Shown here in pieces: positions 7,807 to 17,039 of a DNA stretch of 51,298 bases. This stretch comes from CAZGCA01 sp964524145. Its GTDB lineage: Bacteria; Hydrogenedentota; CAZGCA01. Every line of letters begins with the position of its first letter. Position 1 is the first letter of the stretch. The position numbers and the translations under genes are program-made. The notes under the pieces were generated by a model, which saw only the letters and a program-made list of their open reading frames with translations, was not told the origin of the DNA and searched no databases. The stretch is from positions 1 to 51,298 of the forward strand of contig CAZGCA010000043.1 in the NCBI GenBank assembly GCA_964524145.1, in the 5' to 3' direction.

Positions 7807-9145
7807 ACTACTGGTGATCGGGGGCGGGATGGCGGGCGCTGCCGCCGCGCTTGAGGCGTCCGATCTGGGACTGAACGTTGCGCTTGTTTCCGAAGGGTGG
7901 GGTGCAACGTCGCTTTCGACCGGCGCGTTCATCGTTGTACCACGCGGCGGAACGGTGGGGGCGGAGACGGGCCTTGACCATGGCGTCGAGTCAGTCGTGA
8001 AGGCATTCCCACACCATCCGTACGGTATCATCGCGGCCGCCGAAGGCGGTGAACCGGAACCAGCCACTGTTGGCCGGATATTCACGGAATCTGTATCGCG
8101 GTTAGGAGACTGGCTGAAGGGGACGGGTCTCTCCGTAATCGCACCCGAGCGGCTGGACCTGTTTCTGCCGACGGCCGCGGGTTCCGTTATGCGGTGCAAT
8201 GCTGCGTTAACCTCTCTTGCGGAGAGCGATTTGCATCAGATGTCGGGACAAGTTGTGGCTGTTGTGGGGTTTGAAGGATGGCGCGATCTGGACCCGCACG
8301 AGGTTGCAGCAGGGCTCGCGCAAAGCATCTCACGATGGGACTCGATTGAGGTCGAATTCCGCCCATTATCGGTTTCATTTGGTGTGGACGCCAATGCCTC
8401 GCCGCTGGCGCTTGCTGGGTTATTCGACTCGAGCCCGACTCGGGATCGGTTTTTGGACTCTCTGGCGACCGCGCTCGAGGCCGAACCCGAACGCCCCGGC
8501 CACGTGCTGTTGCCGCCAGTGATGGGCCTGCGCCGCTCGATGCAGACCCTGAACCACCTCTCTGAGAACCTGGGCGTCGACTGTTCCGAGCTGACACCGG
8601 TTGGAGCCTCTGCCCCGGGTTTCAGGCTGCAAACGGCGCTCGACGAAGCGCTCAGGAGCCGAGGCGTTGCCGTTCTGCATGGGTCTGCACGCGGCGCGAT
8701 CGCCGACGGGAGGGTCTCATCTGTCGACGTCAAACTCGACGGCGCGCTTGAGGAGGTCCGCGCGCAAGCATACATATTGGCGACGGGCAAATATCTTGGC
8801 GGCGGAATCCTGTTGGAGCATGCTTTGTGCGAGACGGTTTTCGGGATGCAGCCGGTCTGCAAAGGGTCGGAGCGACAGCTCGTTCTGCCCGATGATGTGC
8901 TCGATAGGGACTACATCGGGCCTCATCCTCTCATGTCAGCAGGGTTGAGGGTCGACAGCATGCTTCGTCCCGTTGACGAAGATGGCGTGCCACGCTGTGA
9001 AGACCTATATATTGCAGGCTCGTTGATCGAGGGGTGCGATCTCGGTGCCGGAGTCGGGCTCGGCGGCACCCTGGTTACCGGACGTCTCGCGGCCAGGGTG
9101 GTCCGGAAGCTCGTGTCGGGCGGCGAGGAGGGGCGTGATGGATAG
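7796..9145 (+). CDS. glpB: anaerobic glycerol-3-phosphate dehydrogenase subunit B
   Basis: This 449-residue flavoprotein starts at the ATG at 7796, inside the end of glpA. The first residues MEFELLVIGGGMAGAAAALE form the Rossmann motif. Central motifs such as LPPVMGLRRSMQTLNHL and the C-terminal YIAGSLIEGCDLGAGVGLG match GlpB. E. coli GlpB has 419 residues. It forms the catalytic dimer with GlpA and hands electrons to the Fe-S subunit. The overlaps on both sides (11 nt with glpA, 8 nt with the next gene) indicate a co-translated complex. Confidence 0.9.
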   Translation: MEFELLVIGGGMAGAAAALEASDLGLNVALVSEGWGATSLSTGAFIVVPRGGTVGAETGLDHGVESVVKAFPHHPYGIIAAAEGGEPEPATVGRIFTESVSRLGDWLKGTGLSVIAPERLDLFLPTAAGSVMRCNAALTSLAESDLHQMSGQVVAVVGFEGWRDLDPHEVAAGLAQSISRWDSIEVEFRPLSVSFGVDANASPLALAGLFDSSPTRDRFLDSLATALEAEPERPGHVLLPPVMGLRRSMQTLNHLSENLGVDCSELTPVGASAPGFRLQTALDEALRSRGVAVLHGSARGAIADGRVSSVDVKLDGALEEVRAQAYILATGKYLGGGILLEHALCETVFGMQPVCKGSERQLVLPDDVLDRDYIGPHPLMSAGLRVDSMLRPVDEDGVPRCEDLYIAGSLIEGCDLGAGVGLGGTLVTGRLAARVVRKLVSGGEEGRDG

Positions 9146-10340
9146 GCGTCTTCTGCACGCGAAGGCGAACCTGGCATGGCATTATGCGCTTCATACTGGG
9201 CGACGACTGTTGCCCCGGCGCAAACGCGGCACCGGCATAGCGCAGTTTCGGGAGAGCTATCTTGCCGAGGGCATTGCTTTTGTCGGCGAGGAGGAGAGAC
9301 GCTCTTTCCCCAGCTACCAAAGCTGTATAGCATGCGATGTGTGCCTGGCATCGTGCGAGCTCAACGCTCTGGATGGCGTTGCCGACCTCCCGATGTCGAT
9401 CCCGCTCAGCCTGTCGCGGTCGCTCAACGAGATATGGTCGGCACGCAACAAGCTGTTTCTGTGCGTGGACTGTGGTGTCTGCGAGAGCAGATGTCCGTTC
9501 GACGTGCCGATCGGTGAGATTGCGACCTTTGCGCGCGGGAAGATCTTCGAAACCAACCCCGGGGCTTTGCCCGAGATCGTACGGCGGATGGCAAGCAGGT
9601 TCGAGAAAGGGATTAACATTTTCGGCGACCCGGAACGGGAGTCACCCGAGAAGGACGGCGTTCTAGAGACATCGGAAACGGCGCTCTTTCTGGGGTGTCA
9701 GATGCGCGGGAGAGATTCCGAGCACGCTCGGCTGCTTCTCAGAGTGCTTGAAAGGCTTGGTTTCGATTTCAGCCTGCTCGACGAGAAGTGCTGCGGCGCA
9801 CTGCCAGGCCGGTTCGGGGTGCCGCGTGCCGACAGGTACGTCAAGGACAATTTCGATCTTGTCAGGCAGGCGGGCGCGACGCGCCTGGTCGTTGCAAGCG
9901 CCGAATGCTTCGGAACCATCAGTCGTGCAGAGCATCAGATACCGGAACTCAACGTGGAATACATTCTGGATGCAATCCCGGACGAACTCCCGACCGGGCC
10001 GAAGACCAAGGTGGCATACATGGCGCCGTGCCAGCACCCGAATCCCGAGGCAAACCAGCACACGGCGAGACAGCTGCTGACATCTCTCGGGGCGGTTGTG
10101 GTTGACAGCGCGAACGAGGTCCGCTGTTGTGGCGGCCCTGTCGCTATCGACGACCGGGCACGCGCACTGCTCTCTGCTGCACGCGTCAAGGAGGCCCGGG
10201 AAGCCGGTGCAGCGGTTATTGTGAGTGAATGTCCCTCGTGCGTCGAGAACTGCCGGGGCGCAGCAGTGAACGAGAACATTCGCGTTATGAGCATCTACGA
10301 ATTCATCCTTAACGCTTTCGAGGGAACACCCTCCACATGA
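9138..10340 (+). CDS. glpC: anaerobic G3P dehydrogenase Fe-S subunit C-like protein
   Basis: This 400-residue protein starts at the ATG at 9138, with GAGGAGGGG just upstream. It has two 4Fe-4S motifs, CIACDVCLASC (about 65-75) and CVDCGVCESRCP (about 109-120). Two CCG domains follow (LFLGCQMR with EKCCGALPGRFG; APCQHPN with VRCCGGPVA). This layout matches GlpC and HdrD-type proteins, which anchor the GlpAB dimer to the membrane and reduce quinone. The sequence has no clear transmembrane helix. Position directly after glpAB supports the assignment; the alternative is a generic heterodisulfide-reductase-like electron carrier. Confidence 0.82.
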   Translation: MDRRLLHAKANLAWHYALHTGRRLLPRRKRGTGIAQFRESYLAEGIAFVGEEERRSFPSYQSCIACDVCLASCELNALDGVADLPMSIPLSLSRSLNEIWSARNKLFLCVDCGVCESRCPFDVPIGEIATFARGKIFETNPGALPEIVRRMASRFEKGINIFGDPERESPEKDGVLETSETALFLGCQMRGRDSEHARLLLRVLERLGFDFSLLDEKCCGALPGRFGVPRADRYVKDNFDLVRQAGATRLVVASAECFGTISRAEHQIPELNVEYILDAIPDELPTGPKTKVAYMAPCQHPNPEANQHTARQLLTSLGAVVVDSANEVRCCGGPVAIDDRARALLSAARVKEAREAGAAVIVSECPSCVENCRGAAVNENIRVMSIYEFILNAFEGTPST

Positions 10341-11755
10341 CCGACTCAGAAACGCCGATCTCACGCTCCGAACTTGTAGCGCGGCTCGGCACTCTGTTGG
10401 GTTCCGGCAAAGTCTCGACGGAGACGCTCGACCGGGAATCGTACTCGCGCGACCTGTGGCCGGTGCGGCTCATCTCCGAACGGCATGGTGAGGTCGCCTA
10501 CCTGCCGGATATTATCGTCTGGCCGGAAACAGTCGGCGATATTGTGACCGTGCTCGAGTTCGCCAACAAGAACCGCGTGCCGGTCATACCGTACGGTGCG
10601 GGATCAGGGGTGTGCGGTGGCTCGGTTCCTGCTGCGGGAGGAATCACGCTCGACCTGAAACGCATGGACAGACTCGTCTCGCTCGATGAAAGCTCCATGA
10701 CCGTGACTGTCCAAGCGGGCGCGATCGGCCAGACGTTCGAGGATCATCTGAACCGGTCCGGGTACACGCTCGGGCATTTCCCGGCGTCGATGTGGTGTTC
10801 GACAGTCGGCGGCTGGCTTTCGACACGGTCGGCAGGTCAGCTATCGACCAAGTACGGCAAGATAGAGGAAATGGTACTGTCTCTTAAGGCGGTGCTCCCT
10901 ACGGGCACCGAGATTGAGGTCGGTCGCGCCCCACGGTCTTCTACCGGGCCGGACCTCAAGCAGTTGCTTATCGGTGCCGAAGGCACGCTCGGGGTGATCC
11001 ACGAGGCAACGTTGCGTATCTGGCCGTGTCCGAAGCTGCGGGTGTTTCGAGGGTTCGCCTTCCCCGACGTGCCCTCCGGGCTCGAGGCAATACGTATCAT
11101 TATGCAGAGCGACCTGGTTCCAGCGGGTGTCAGGTTGTACGACGAACCCGATACGACACTAACAGCGAGCCAGCAGGGGTTTGAAGTAGAGGGATGCTTG
11201 TTGGTGTTGCTCTTTGAAGGCCGGAACAAGATGGCGCGACTCGAGTCGGAGTTGGCGTTCGAGATCTGTCGCGAGCAAGGCGGAAAGGATCTGGGCGAGG
11301 CGCCCGGCAAGCATTGGTGGGAACACCGGTACGACGTCTCGTTCAACCTCAGCAGAATCATGCCGAACGCCGGCATGATAGTCGACACGATCGAGGTGGC
11401 CGCAACGTGGTCGCGGATAGTGGTGCTCTACGACGAACTGCGTGCGGCTATCCAGCAGCATATGCCTGTGATGGCGCATTTCTCCCATGCGTACCGCGAC
11501 GGCGCGTCGATCTACTTCTCGATATTCGGCAGCGCCGAGGACGGTGCCGAAGGCGACCTGTACAGGAACGTATGGGACGCCGCCATGAACGCGTGCACGC
11601 GCGTTGGCGGCACGATAAGCCACCATCACGGGATCGGGATGCTGAAGGCCGCATACATGGAAGACGAGTACGGAAATGCGATGGACTTGCTGCGCGCTAT
11701 CAAGAAAACGCTCGATCCGAACAACATCATGAACCCGGGCAAACTTGGATTGTGA
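10337..11755 (+). CDS. FAD-linked oxidase, alkyl-DHAP synthase (AGPS)-like
   Basis: This 472-residue VAO/PCMH-family flavoprotein overlaps the previous stop (ATGA). The FAD domain contains PYGAGSGVCGG and GHFPASMWCSTVGGWLSTRS, followed by STGPDLKQLLIGAEGTLGVI. The C-terminal half has SHAYRDGASIYFSIF (Tyr386) and a triple histidine in ISHHHGIG (429-431). Alkyldihydroxyacetone-phosphate synthases have an SHHHG motif and a catalytic Tyr in a similar context, whereas GlcD and D-lactate dehydrogenases normally have an EHGIG motif. By family it could exchange the acyl group of acyl-DHAP for a fatty alcohol. Its place beside Glp subunits, which make or use DHAP, fits. A lactate- or glycolate-type oxidase remains the alternative, since an HdrD/GlcF-like gene follows. 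Confidence 0.72.
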   Translation: MTDSETPISRSELVARLGTLLGSGKVSTETLDRESYSRDLWPVRLISERHGEVAYLPDIIVWPETVGDIVTVLEFANKNRVPVIPYGAGSGVCGGSVPAAGGITLDLKRMDRLVSLDESSMTVTVQAGAIGQTFEDHLNRSGYTLGHFPASMWCSTVGGWLSTRSAGQLSTKYGKIEEMVLSLKAVLPTGTEIEVGRAPRSSTGPDLKQLLIGAEGTLGVIHEATLRIWPCPKLRVFRGFAFPDVPSGLEAIRIIMQSDLVPAGVRLYDEPDTTLTASQQGFEVEGCLLVLLFEGRNKMARLESELAFEICREQGGKDLGEAPGKHWWEHRYDVSFNLSRIMPNAGMIVDTIEVAATWSRIVVLYDELRAAIQQHMPVMAHFSHAYRDGASIYFSIFGSAEDGAEGDLYRNVWDAAMNACTRVGGTISHHHGIGMLKAAYMEDEYGNAMDLLRAIKKTLDPNNIMNPGKLGL

Positions 11756-11771
11756 GGGGACTCGATTCCTT

Positions 11772-12896
11772 TTGGACAAGGACGGACTCTTAAAGGATTT
11801 CAAGCACGAGATAGAGTACTGCACGTTCTGTCCGAAGATGTGCCGGTTCGCGTGCGCCGTCGCCAACACCGAGAAGCGCGAGACCGTCACGCCCACGCAG
11901 AAGCTCGCGGCGCTCTACCTTCTGGGCAAGGATGTTGTGTCTCTGGAAGAGATCGTCGACGCGGTCTACAAATGCTGCACGTGCAAGGCTTGTTTCACGC
12001 CGTGCCTGCACGAGATCGAGGTGTACAAGGTTCTCGAGGCCGCACGAGCGGTCATCGTTGATGCGGGACTCGCTCCAAAAGCGTGTGAGGGCAACAACCG
12101 GCTTGTTCGGCAGAGGAACAATCCGTACGGCGCAGATCTCGAATCTGAGTTGCGCGGGATCGTTCCCGAGAAGTACGCCGACCGCCGCGCTCCGGTCGTA
12201 TTCTTTCCCGGTTGCACGGCGATAGTCGATCGAAAAGAAAACGTTGTCGACACCATCCGGCTGCTCGAAGCGGCGGGCGTCGATTTTGGCGTGCCGGTCT
12301 CAGATGCCGTGTGTTGCGGCGGCCCTTCATTCACGTTGGGGTACCGCGACACCTTCGAGTATCTTGCGAAGAGGAACGTGGAGATATTCCGTGAGACCTC
12401 CACGGTGGTCAGCGGGTGCCCGATGTGCGTCCACAGCTTTGCGGAGGAATACCCGCAGTATGGACTGGGATTGGATGCGGAGGTCGTTCATGTGGCCCCG
12501 TTCCTGCTCGATCTTATCGAAGCGGGACGGCTGTCCGTGCGCGAGCCGACAGGCACACGAGTCGTCTACCACGACCCGTGCCATCTCGGCAGACATCTGG
12601 GTATCTACGACGCGCCGCGCAGATTGATCGAACTCGCTACCGGCACCGAACCCGGCGAGTTCTCGTACAATCGGCAAGACAGCGTTTGCTGTGGCGGTGG
12701 CGGCGGACTCCGACTCACCTCGCCTGGGACGGCACGCGCCATGCGGAGCATGAGACTCGACCAGATACCCGAGACCGATTGGCGGCACCTGGCGACGGCT
12801 TGTCCTTCATGCGAACGAGTATTCTCGCGCGCGTCGGACGAAGTTGCGATAGTGGACGTCGTGAATCTGGTTGCACAGGCGGTCTTTGGCAAGTAA
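11772..12896 (+). CDS. CCG-domain Fe-S oxidoreductase (GlcF/HdrD/GlpC-like)
   Basis: This 374-residue protein is assigned a TTG start at 11772; a TTG at 11745 overlapping the previous gene would add nine residues. The N-terminus holds CTFCPKMCRFAC and CCTCKACFTPC, two cysteine sets for 4Fe-4S clusters. Two CCG domains follow: FFPGCTA with AVCCGGPSF, and YHDPCHLGRH with SVCCGGGGG, which is near complete. Such proteins pass electrons from flavoprotein dehydrogenases to quinones or thiols. It immediately follows the AGPS-like flavoprotein, as GlcF follows GlcD, so it may be that protein's electron acceptor. It is the second such Fe-S protein in the same operon. Confidence 0.8.
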   Translation: MDKDGLLKDFKHEIEYCTFCPKMCRFACAVANTEKRETVTPTQKLAALYLLGKDVVSLEEIVDAVYKCCTCKACFTPCLHEIEVYKVLEAARAVIVDAGLAPKACEGNNRLVRQRNNPYGADLESELRGIVPEKYADRRAPVVFFPGCTAIVDRKENVVDTIRLLEAAGVDFGVPVSDAVCCGGPSFTLGYRDTFEYLAKRNVEIFRETSTVVSGCPMCVHSFAEEYPQYGLGLDAEVVHVAPFLLDLIEAGRLSVREPTGTRVVYHDPCHLGRHLGIYDAPRRLIELATGTEPGEFSYNRQDSVCCGGGGGLRLTSPGTARAMRSMRLDQIPETDWRHLATACPSCERVFSRASDEVAIVDVVNLVAQAVFGK

Positions 12897-12903
12897 GGAA
12901 ACG

Positions 12904-13939
12904 ATGGAACAGCACGAGAAAGTCTTCTGCGTCGTAAACCCGAGCGGTGGCCACGGCAGGGCCGGCAGGAAATGGCCGGCGATAGAGACGCGGCTCAAGG
13001 CACGATTCCCCTCGCTCGACCACGAGATGGCGGAGAGCGCATCCCACTCGACGGAAGTGACGCGGAAAGCCCTGCACGACGGGCACACGCTGATCGTGAG
13101 CATCGGCGGAGACGGCACTGCAAACGATGTTGTGAACGGTTTTTTCGACGGAGGCAGCGTGATCAACCCGGACGCCGTGTTCGGCCTGCTCTCTCTCGGT
13201 ACGGGCTCGGACCTGAGGAAGTCGTTCGGCGTGCCCAAATCGATAGACGGCGCGCTGAAAGTTCTCGAACAGGGCGTTGACAAACGGTGCGACGTAGGGT
13301 TGGTGACGTGCCGTTGCGACGACGGCGAAGGAACGCGCTATTTCATCAATATAGCCGACCTCGGTCTCGGCGGCGACCTCGTCGTTCGAGTGAACCAAAG
13401 CTCGAAGGCCCTTGGCGGTTTCGTGTCGTTTCTGCGCGCTCTGGTAGTCTCGCTGTTGGGGTGGCGGGGCAAGATTGTACGGCTCGAGATCGACGGCGTC
13501 GACTACGGCGAACGCAAGGTAGACGCCGTCTTTGTCGCGAACGGAGCGTTCTGCGGCGGTGGTATGTGGATTGCGCCGGGAAGCTCGATGCACGACGGAA
13601 AAGCCGCGGTTATCATTGCCAACCATATTCACACGCTCGAAGCGCTGGGGATGATCCCNNNNNNNNNNCGCCGAAGAACCCCGGACCGCCAGGCTGGTCG
13701 AGGAAATCCGCGACATCGACTATCTCGACGGTCCCCGGCTCGAAGCGCTGGTGATGATCCCGAAGCTGTATCGCGGAACGGTTTCGACCCACAGAAAGAG
13801 CGAGGTGCTCGATGCGCGTACCCTCGTGGCAACATCCGATGAGACAGTGCTGCTCGACGTTGACGGCGACCAGTTTGGCAGGCTGCCTGCGCGGTTCGAG
13901 ATCCTGCCGGGTGCAATCCGCGTGCGTGTCGCCAGATGA
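12904..13939 (+). CDS. diacylglycerol/sphingosine kinase family lipid kinase, crossed by assembly gap
   Basis: The gene starts at the ATG at 12904 (AAGGAA upstream) and reads in one frame to the Ns at 13659-13668. It continues in another frame from 13670 to the TGA at 13937-13939. The N-terminal part has FCVVNPSGGHGRAG, then SIGGDGTANDVVNGFF and LGTGSDLRKSFGVP. These are the ATP-binding and GGDGT motifs of DAGK/YegS/LCB5 kinases. After the gap, PKLYRGTVSTHRKSEVLDAR and the C-terminal LDVDGDQFGRLPARFEILPG complete the typical beta-sandwich. The frame change is an artefact of the arbitrary gap length, so the real gene is probably intact. It would phosphorylate diacylglycerol or a related lipid. 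Its place beside Glp and AGPS-like genes supports a glycerolipid role. Confidence 0.8.
13659..13668. other. assembly gap (10 N) inside the lipid kinase gene
   Basis: Ten Ns join two contigs. The left contig end (GCTCGAAGCGCTGG then GGATGATCCC) recurs with one mismatch about 75 bp to the right of the gap, at about 13738-13761. The scaffold therefore probably contains an unresolved overlap or variant rather than a true ten-base gap. Confidence 0.95.
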
Positions 13940-14730
13940 GGCGTAGCCGGGTCTCCATGACAACAAGTAAACGCAAACGGGGCGGCGATGAACCTGTGCG
14001 TATAGTCGGTCGCCATCCCGTCATCGAGCTGCTGCTCAGCCGGCCAAAAGACGTTAGGAATGTCTTCTTGCTTCGAGGAGCCAAAGGGGAAGCCGCTACT
14101 CGTATAGACGGGTTGTGCCGGGACAACAAGGTAAGCGTCCAGCGGGTTGACCGGCGGTGGTTCGAGGAGCAAGGCCGAAACACCAACCATCAGGGTGTGC
14201 TCGCGGAGGTGGCGCCGAGGGCGCCCGTTGCTCTTCGCGAGCTGCTCGATACTGCTGCAAAGAAAGGCGAGCCGGCGCTGCTTGTCGTGCTCGACCAGAT
14301 TCAGGATCCACACAACGTGGGCGCGATAGTGCGCACCGCCGCCGCTGTTGGCGCCGACGGCGTTGTCGTGGGAAGACACCGGTCGGCATCGATCTCGCCG
14401 ACTGTGGCCAAGGTTGCGGCAGGCGCTACCGAGCACACGCCGATCGCCATCGTGACGAACACAGCGCGCGCGCTCGACGAGATGAAGGCAGCGGGAATCT
14501 GGATCGTAGGCACAGACGGCAGTGCCAATCAGTCGCTCTACGAAACGGACCTGAGCGTTCCTCTGGCGTTCGTCATAGGCAACGAAGCCCGCGGGCTGCG
14601 CCGGCTCGTGCGTGAGAAGTGCGACCTGGTGGTGAAGATTCCTATTCCGGGCAGGGCCGAATCGCTGAACGCCTCCGTGGCGGCGGGCGTCCTGCTCTAC
14701 GAAGCGTTTCGCCAGAGAGTCGCGCCATGA
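13936..14730 (+). CDS. rlmB: 23S rRNA 2'-O-methyltransferase RlmB-like (TrmH/SpoU family)
   Basis: This 264-residue SPOUT enzyme overlaps the lipid kinase stop (ATGA); an ATG at 13957 is an alternative start. The N-terminal substrate-binding domain (VGRHPVIELLLS to NHQGVLAEV) is followed by the knotted SAM-binding domain. Motif 1 is LDQIQDPHNVGAIVRTAAA, motif 2 is FVIGNEARGLRRLVREKCD, and motif 3 is VKIPIPGRAESLNASVAAG. RlmB methylates the ribose of G2251 in 23S rRNA. Its place at the end of the Glp/lipid operon is probably a hitch-hiking position with no functional link. Confidence 0.88.
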   Translation: MRRSRVSMTTSKRKRGGDEPVRIVGRHPVIELLLSRPKDVRNVFLLRGAKGEAATRIDGLCRDNKVSVQRVDRRWFEEQGRNTNHQGVLAEVAPRAPVALRELLDTAAKKGEPALLVVLDQIQDPHNVGAIVRTAAAVGADGVVVGRHRSASISPTVAKVAAGATEHTPIAIVTNTARALDEMKAAGIWIVGTDGSANQSLYETDLSVPLAFVIGNEARGLRRLVREKCDLVVKIPIPGRAESLNASVAAGVLLYEAFRQRVAP

Positions 14731-14769
14731 GGACGGTATCAAAGAGTCTCGACAAATAACTCGCTCTCC

Positions 14770-14798
14770 TTGACTTTGCGCCCTGGACCTGCTAGTTT
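14770..14798 (+). promoter_or_regulatory. putative promoter of the fadJ-like gene
   Basis: TTGACT (14770-14775), a 17-nt spacer and TAGTTT (14793-14798) lie about 130 nt upstream of the ATG at 14930. The -10 element is weak. Confidence 0.4.
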
Positions 14799-14929
14799 CT
14801 TAGAGAAGAACGCGTCTTGTCAACGAGGACGTTGAGTCAGTAATGCTCTTCAACCACCTGCGCCACGGGTCGAGAGCATACTGTTGAGTGGGGGGCGAGT
14901 CTCCCAGCCACGCATGAGGAGGAGCAACA

Positions 14930-17032
14930 ATGAGCGACGAGGGAAAAGTCACTTTGGAACGCCGCGGCAGGGTGGCGATCATCACCATTGACCATCCGCC
15001 GGTCAACGCGCTCAGCCCAACGGTGTTCGAGCAACTGGGCGAATGTTTCATTGAAGCGAGCAACGACGACTCCATCGAGGCGATTGTGCTGACCGGTGCC
15101 GGCAAGAACTTCTCGGCAGGAATGGACCTCTCCGGTGTCGACAGTTTTCCGGGTCCGGAGGTCATCCGCGAGGCCAACACCCGGCTCTACCGTTTGGCGG
15201 AAGCGATGGAGGACAGCCCGAAACCTATAGTCGCTGCTGTCAAAGGCGCCTGCCTCGGAGGCGGATGCGAGTTTGCTATGCCGTGCCACTACCGCGTCGC
15301 GGACGAGACCGCCCAGCTCGGCCAGCCCGAGGTCAACGTCGGACTGATCCCCGGGATGGCGGGCACACAGCGGATGCCGCGGCTCGTCGGCCTGATGGAC
15401 GGGCTACAAATAGTCTGCGGCGGCAGAAACATCAAAGCCAAACGCGCGCTCGAACTCGGCCTCGTCGACAAGCTCACCTTGAGCGACAAACTGCTCGACG
15501 ACGCCGTCGAATTCGCCCTGGAACGCGCCAAGATCGGCGGGCCGCACCCGAAGGCTCGCGAGCGGTCCGACAAGCTGCCCGACGCGGACATGCTCGACCA
15601 GGTGTTCCAGATGGCGCACATGCAGGTTCGGAAGGAGGCTGGCAGGATGCTCGCGCCGATCAAGGCGCTCGAAGCCGTCGAAGCGGGCATCAAAGACGGC
15701 TACGAAAAGGGTCTCGATACCGAGCTGAACAACTTCATCGACTGCGTGTTCGGAGACCAGGCCGCGGCGATGGTCCATTTCTTCTTCGCCATGCGCGCCA
15801 CGACCCGCGTGCCCGAGTTCAAGGATCTGAAGTCCAAGGCGCGGCCGGTCAACTCGGTGGCCGTCGTCGGCGGCGGGCTGATGGGTCGCGATATCGCGTT
15901 CGTCAACCTGATGGGCGGCAAGGAGGTCGCGCTCATCGAAGTCGACCAGGGCCGGCTGGACGCTGCGGTCGAGATCATCCGGGGCCATTTTCAGCGCCGT
16001 GTCGACCGGGGCAGGATGAGCCAGGACAAGATGGACGCGGCACTTGCCCGGCTGAAACCCACTCTGGACTATGCGGACATCGGCGACGTCGATCTGGTGA
16101 TCGAGGCGGTATTCGAGGATATGGACGTCAAGAAAGCAGTGTTGTCGAAGGTTAACGCGGCAGTTTCGAGCGAGGCGTTTATCACCTCCAACACCTCGAC
16201 GCTGCCCATCACCGAGCTGGCGAAAGCCGTCGACGGGCCCGAACGCGTGATAGGTCTGCACTACTTCAGCCCGGCACGCGTCATGCCACTGCTCGAAATG
16301 GTCCGCACGAAACAGACTTCCGCGGAGACTATCGCCACCTCGTTCGGCCTGGCCAAGGCCACCCGCAAAACGCCGGTGCTCGTCGCCGACTGCTACGGGT
16401 TCCTGACCAACCGGATCATTTTGCCCTACGGTCAGGAGGCGTCGATGCTCGTCGAGGAGGGTGCGACCGTCCAGCAGGTGGACGATGCGTTGGTGGAGTT
16501 CGGCATGCCGATGGGACCGTTCACCATGATGGATATGGCCGGTATCGACATCGGGTACCATGCCGCACCGGGCATGATGAAAGCCTACCCCGAGAAGTTC
16601 CGCGTCAGCGCGACCGGGAGAATGCTGTACGAGGCGGGACGATACGGCCAGAAGACAGGCAAGGGGTACTACCAGTACGAGGAAGGCAAACGGCAAGGCA
16701 CGCACGATCCCGAGGTCGACAAGATTATCGAGGCGGCCCGCAAAGAGAAAGGCATCACGCCGCGCGAGATCTCGAACGACGAGATTCTCGAACGCATCAT
16801 CTATATGTGGGTCAACGAGGCGGCCTACTGTCTCGACGAAGGTGTCGCGCTCAAGCCCGGCGACGTCGACGTGGCCACCGTCATGGGGTTCGGGTTCCCG
16901 GCATGGCGAGGCGGCCTGATGTTCTACGCGCAGAAGGTCGGCTACAAAAAGATTTACGACACGCTCGCCGAGTACGCCGAAAAGTACGGGGGCCCGTACA
17001 AACCAAGCGAGTGGCTGCTTAAGAACGCCTAG
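14930..17032 (+). CDS. fadJ: bifunctional enoyl-CoA hydratase / 3-hydroxyacyl-CoA dehydrogenase
   Basis: This 700-residue FadB/FadJ-type protein starts at the ATG at 14930 with AGGAGG 6-7 nt upstream. Residues 1-190 are a crotonase domain. Both catalytic glutamates are present, in LGGGCEFAMP and LGQPEVNVGLIPG. From about residue 305 comes the NAD-binding domain (VAVVGGGLMGRDIA), with SNTSTLPITEL and GLHYFSPARVMPLLEMV carrying the dehydrogenase residues. The C-terminal 3HCDH domains extend to FPAWRGGLMFYAQKVG. It catalyses the hydration and NAD-dependent oxidation steps of fatty acid beta-oxidation. No thiolase or acyl-CoA dehydrogenase gene is adjacent, so its partners must lie elsewhere. The gene appears monocistronic, with a hairpin just after its stop. 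Confidence 0.92.
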   Translation: MSDEGKVTLERRGRVAIITIDHPPVNALSPTVFEQLGECFIEASNDDSIEAIVLTGAGKNFSAGMDLSGVDSFPGPEVIREANTRLYRLAEAMEDSPKPIVAAVKGACLGGGCEFAMPCHYRVADETAQLGQPEVNVGLIPGMAGTQRMPRLVGLMDGLQIVCGGRNIKAKRALELGLVDKLTLSDKLLDDAVEFALERAKIGGPHPKARERSDKLPDADMLDQVFQMAHMQVRKEAGRMLAPIKALEAVEAGIKDGYEKGLDTELNNFIDCVFGDQAAAMVHFFFAMRATTRVPEFKDLKSKARPVNSVAVVGGGLMGRDIAFVNLMGGKEVALIEVDQGRLDAAVEIIRGHFQRRVDRGRMSQDKMDAALARLKPTLDYADIGDVDLVIEAVFEDMDVKKAVLSKVNAAVSSEAFITSNTSTLPITELAKAVDGPERVIGLHYFSPARVMPLLEMVRTKQTSAETIATSFGLAKATRKTPVLVADCYGFLTNRIILPYGQEASMLVEEGATVQQVDDALVEFGMPMGPFTMMDMAGIDIGYHAAPGMMKAYPEKFRVSATGRMLYEAGRYGQKTGKGYYQYEEGKRQGTHDPEVDKIIEAARKEKGITPREISNDEILERIIYMWVNEAAYCLDEGVALKPGDVDVATVMGFGFPAWRGGLMFYAQKVGYKKIYDTLAEYAEKYGGPYKPSEWLLKNA

Positions 17033-17039
17033 AGTTTAG

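Noticed and set aside
13669..13842. Continuation of the lipid kinase in its original frame after the Ns
   Set aside because: The original frame after the gap reads arginine-rich, non-conserved sequence, while the shifted frame gives the expected kinase C-terminus.
15404..16705. Open frame of 433 codons opposite the fadJ-like gene
   Set aside because: It lies inside an unambiguous FadB/FadJ coding region and looks like an antisense artefact of high G+C content.
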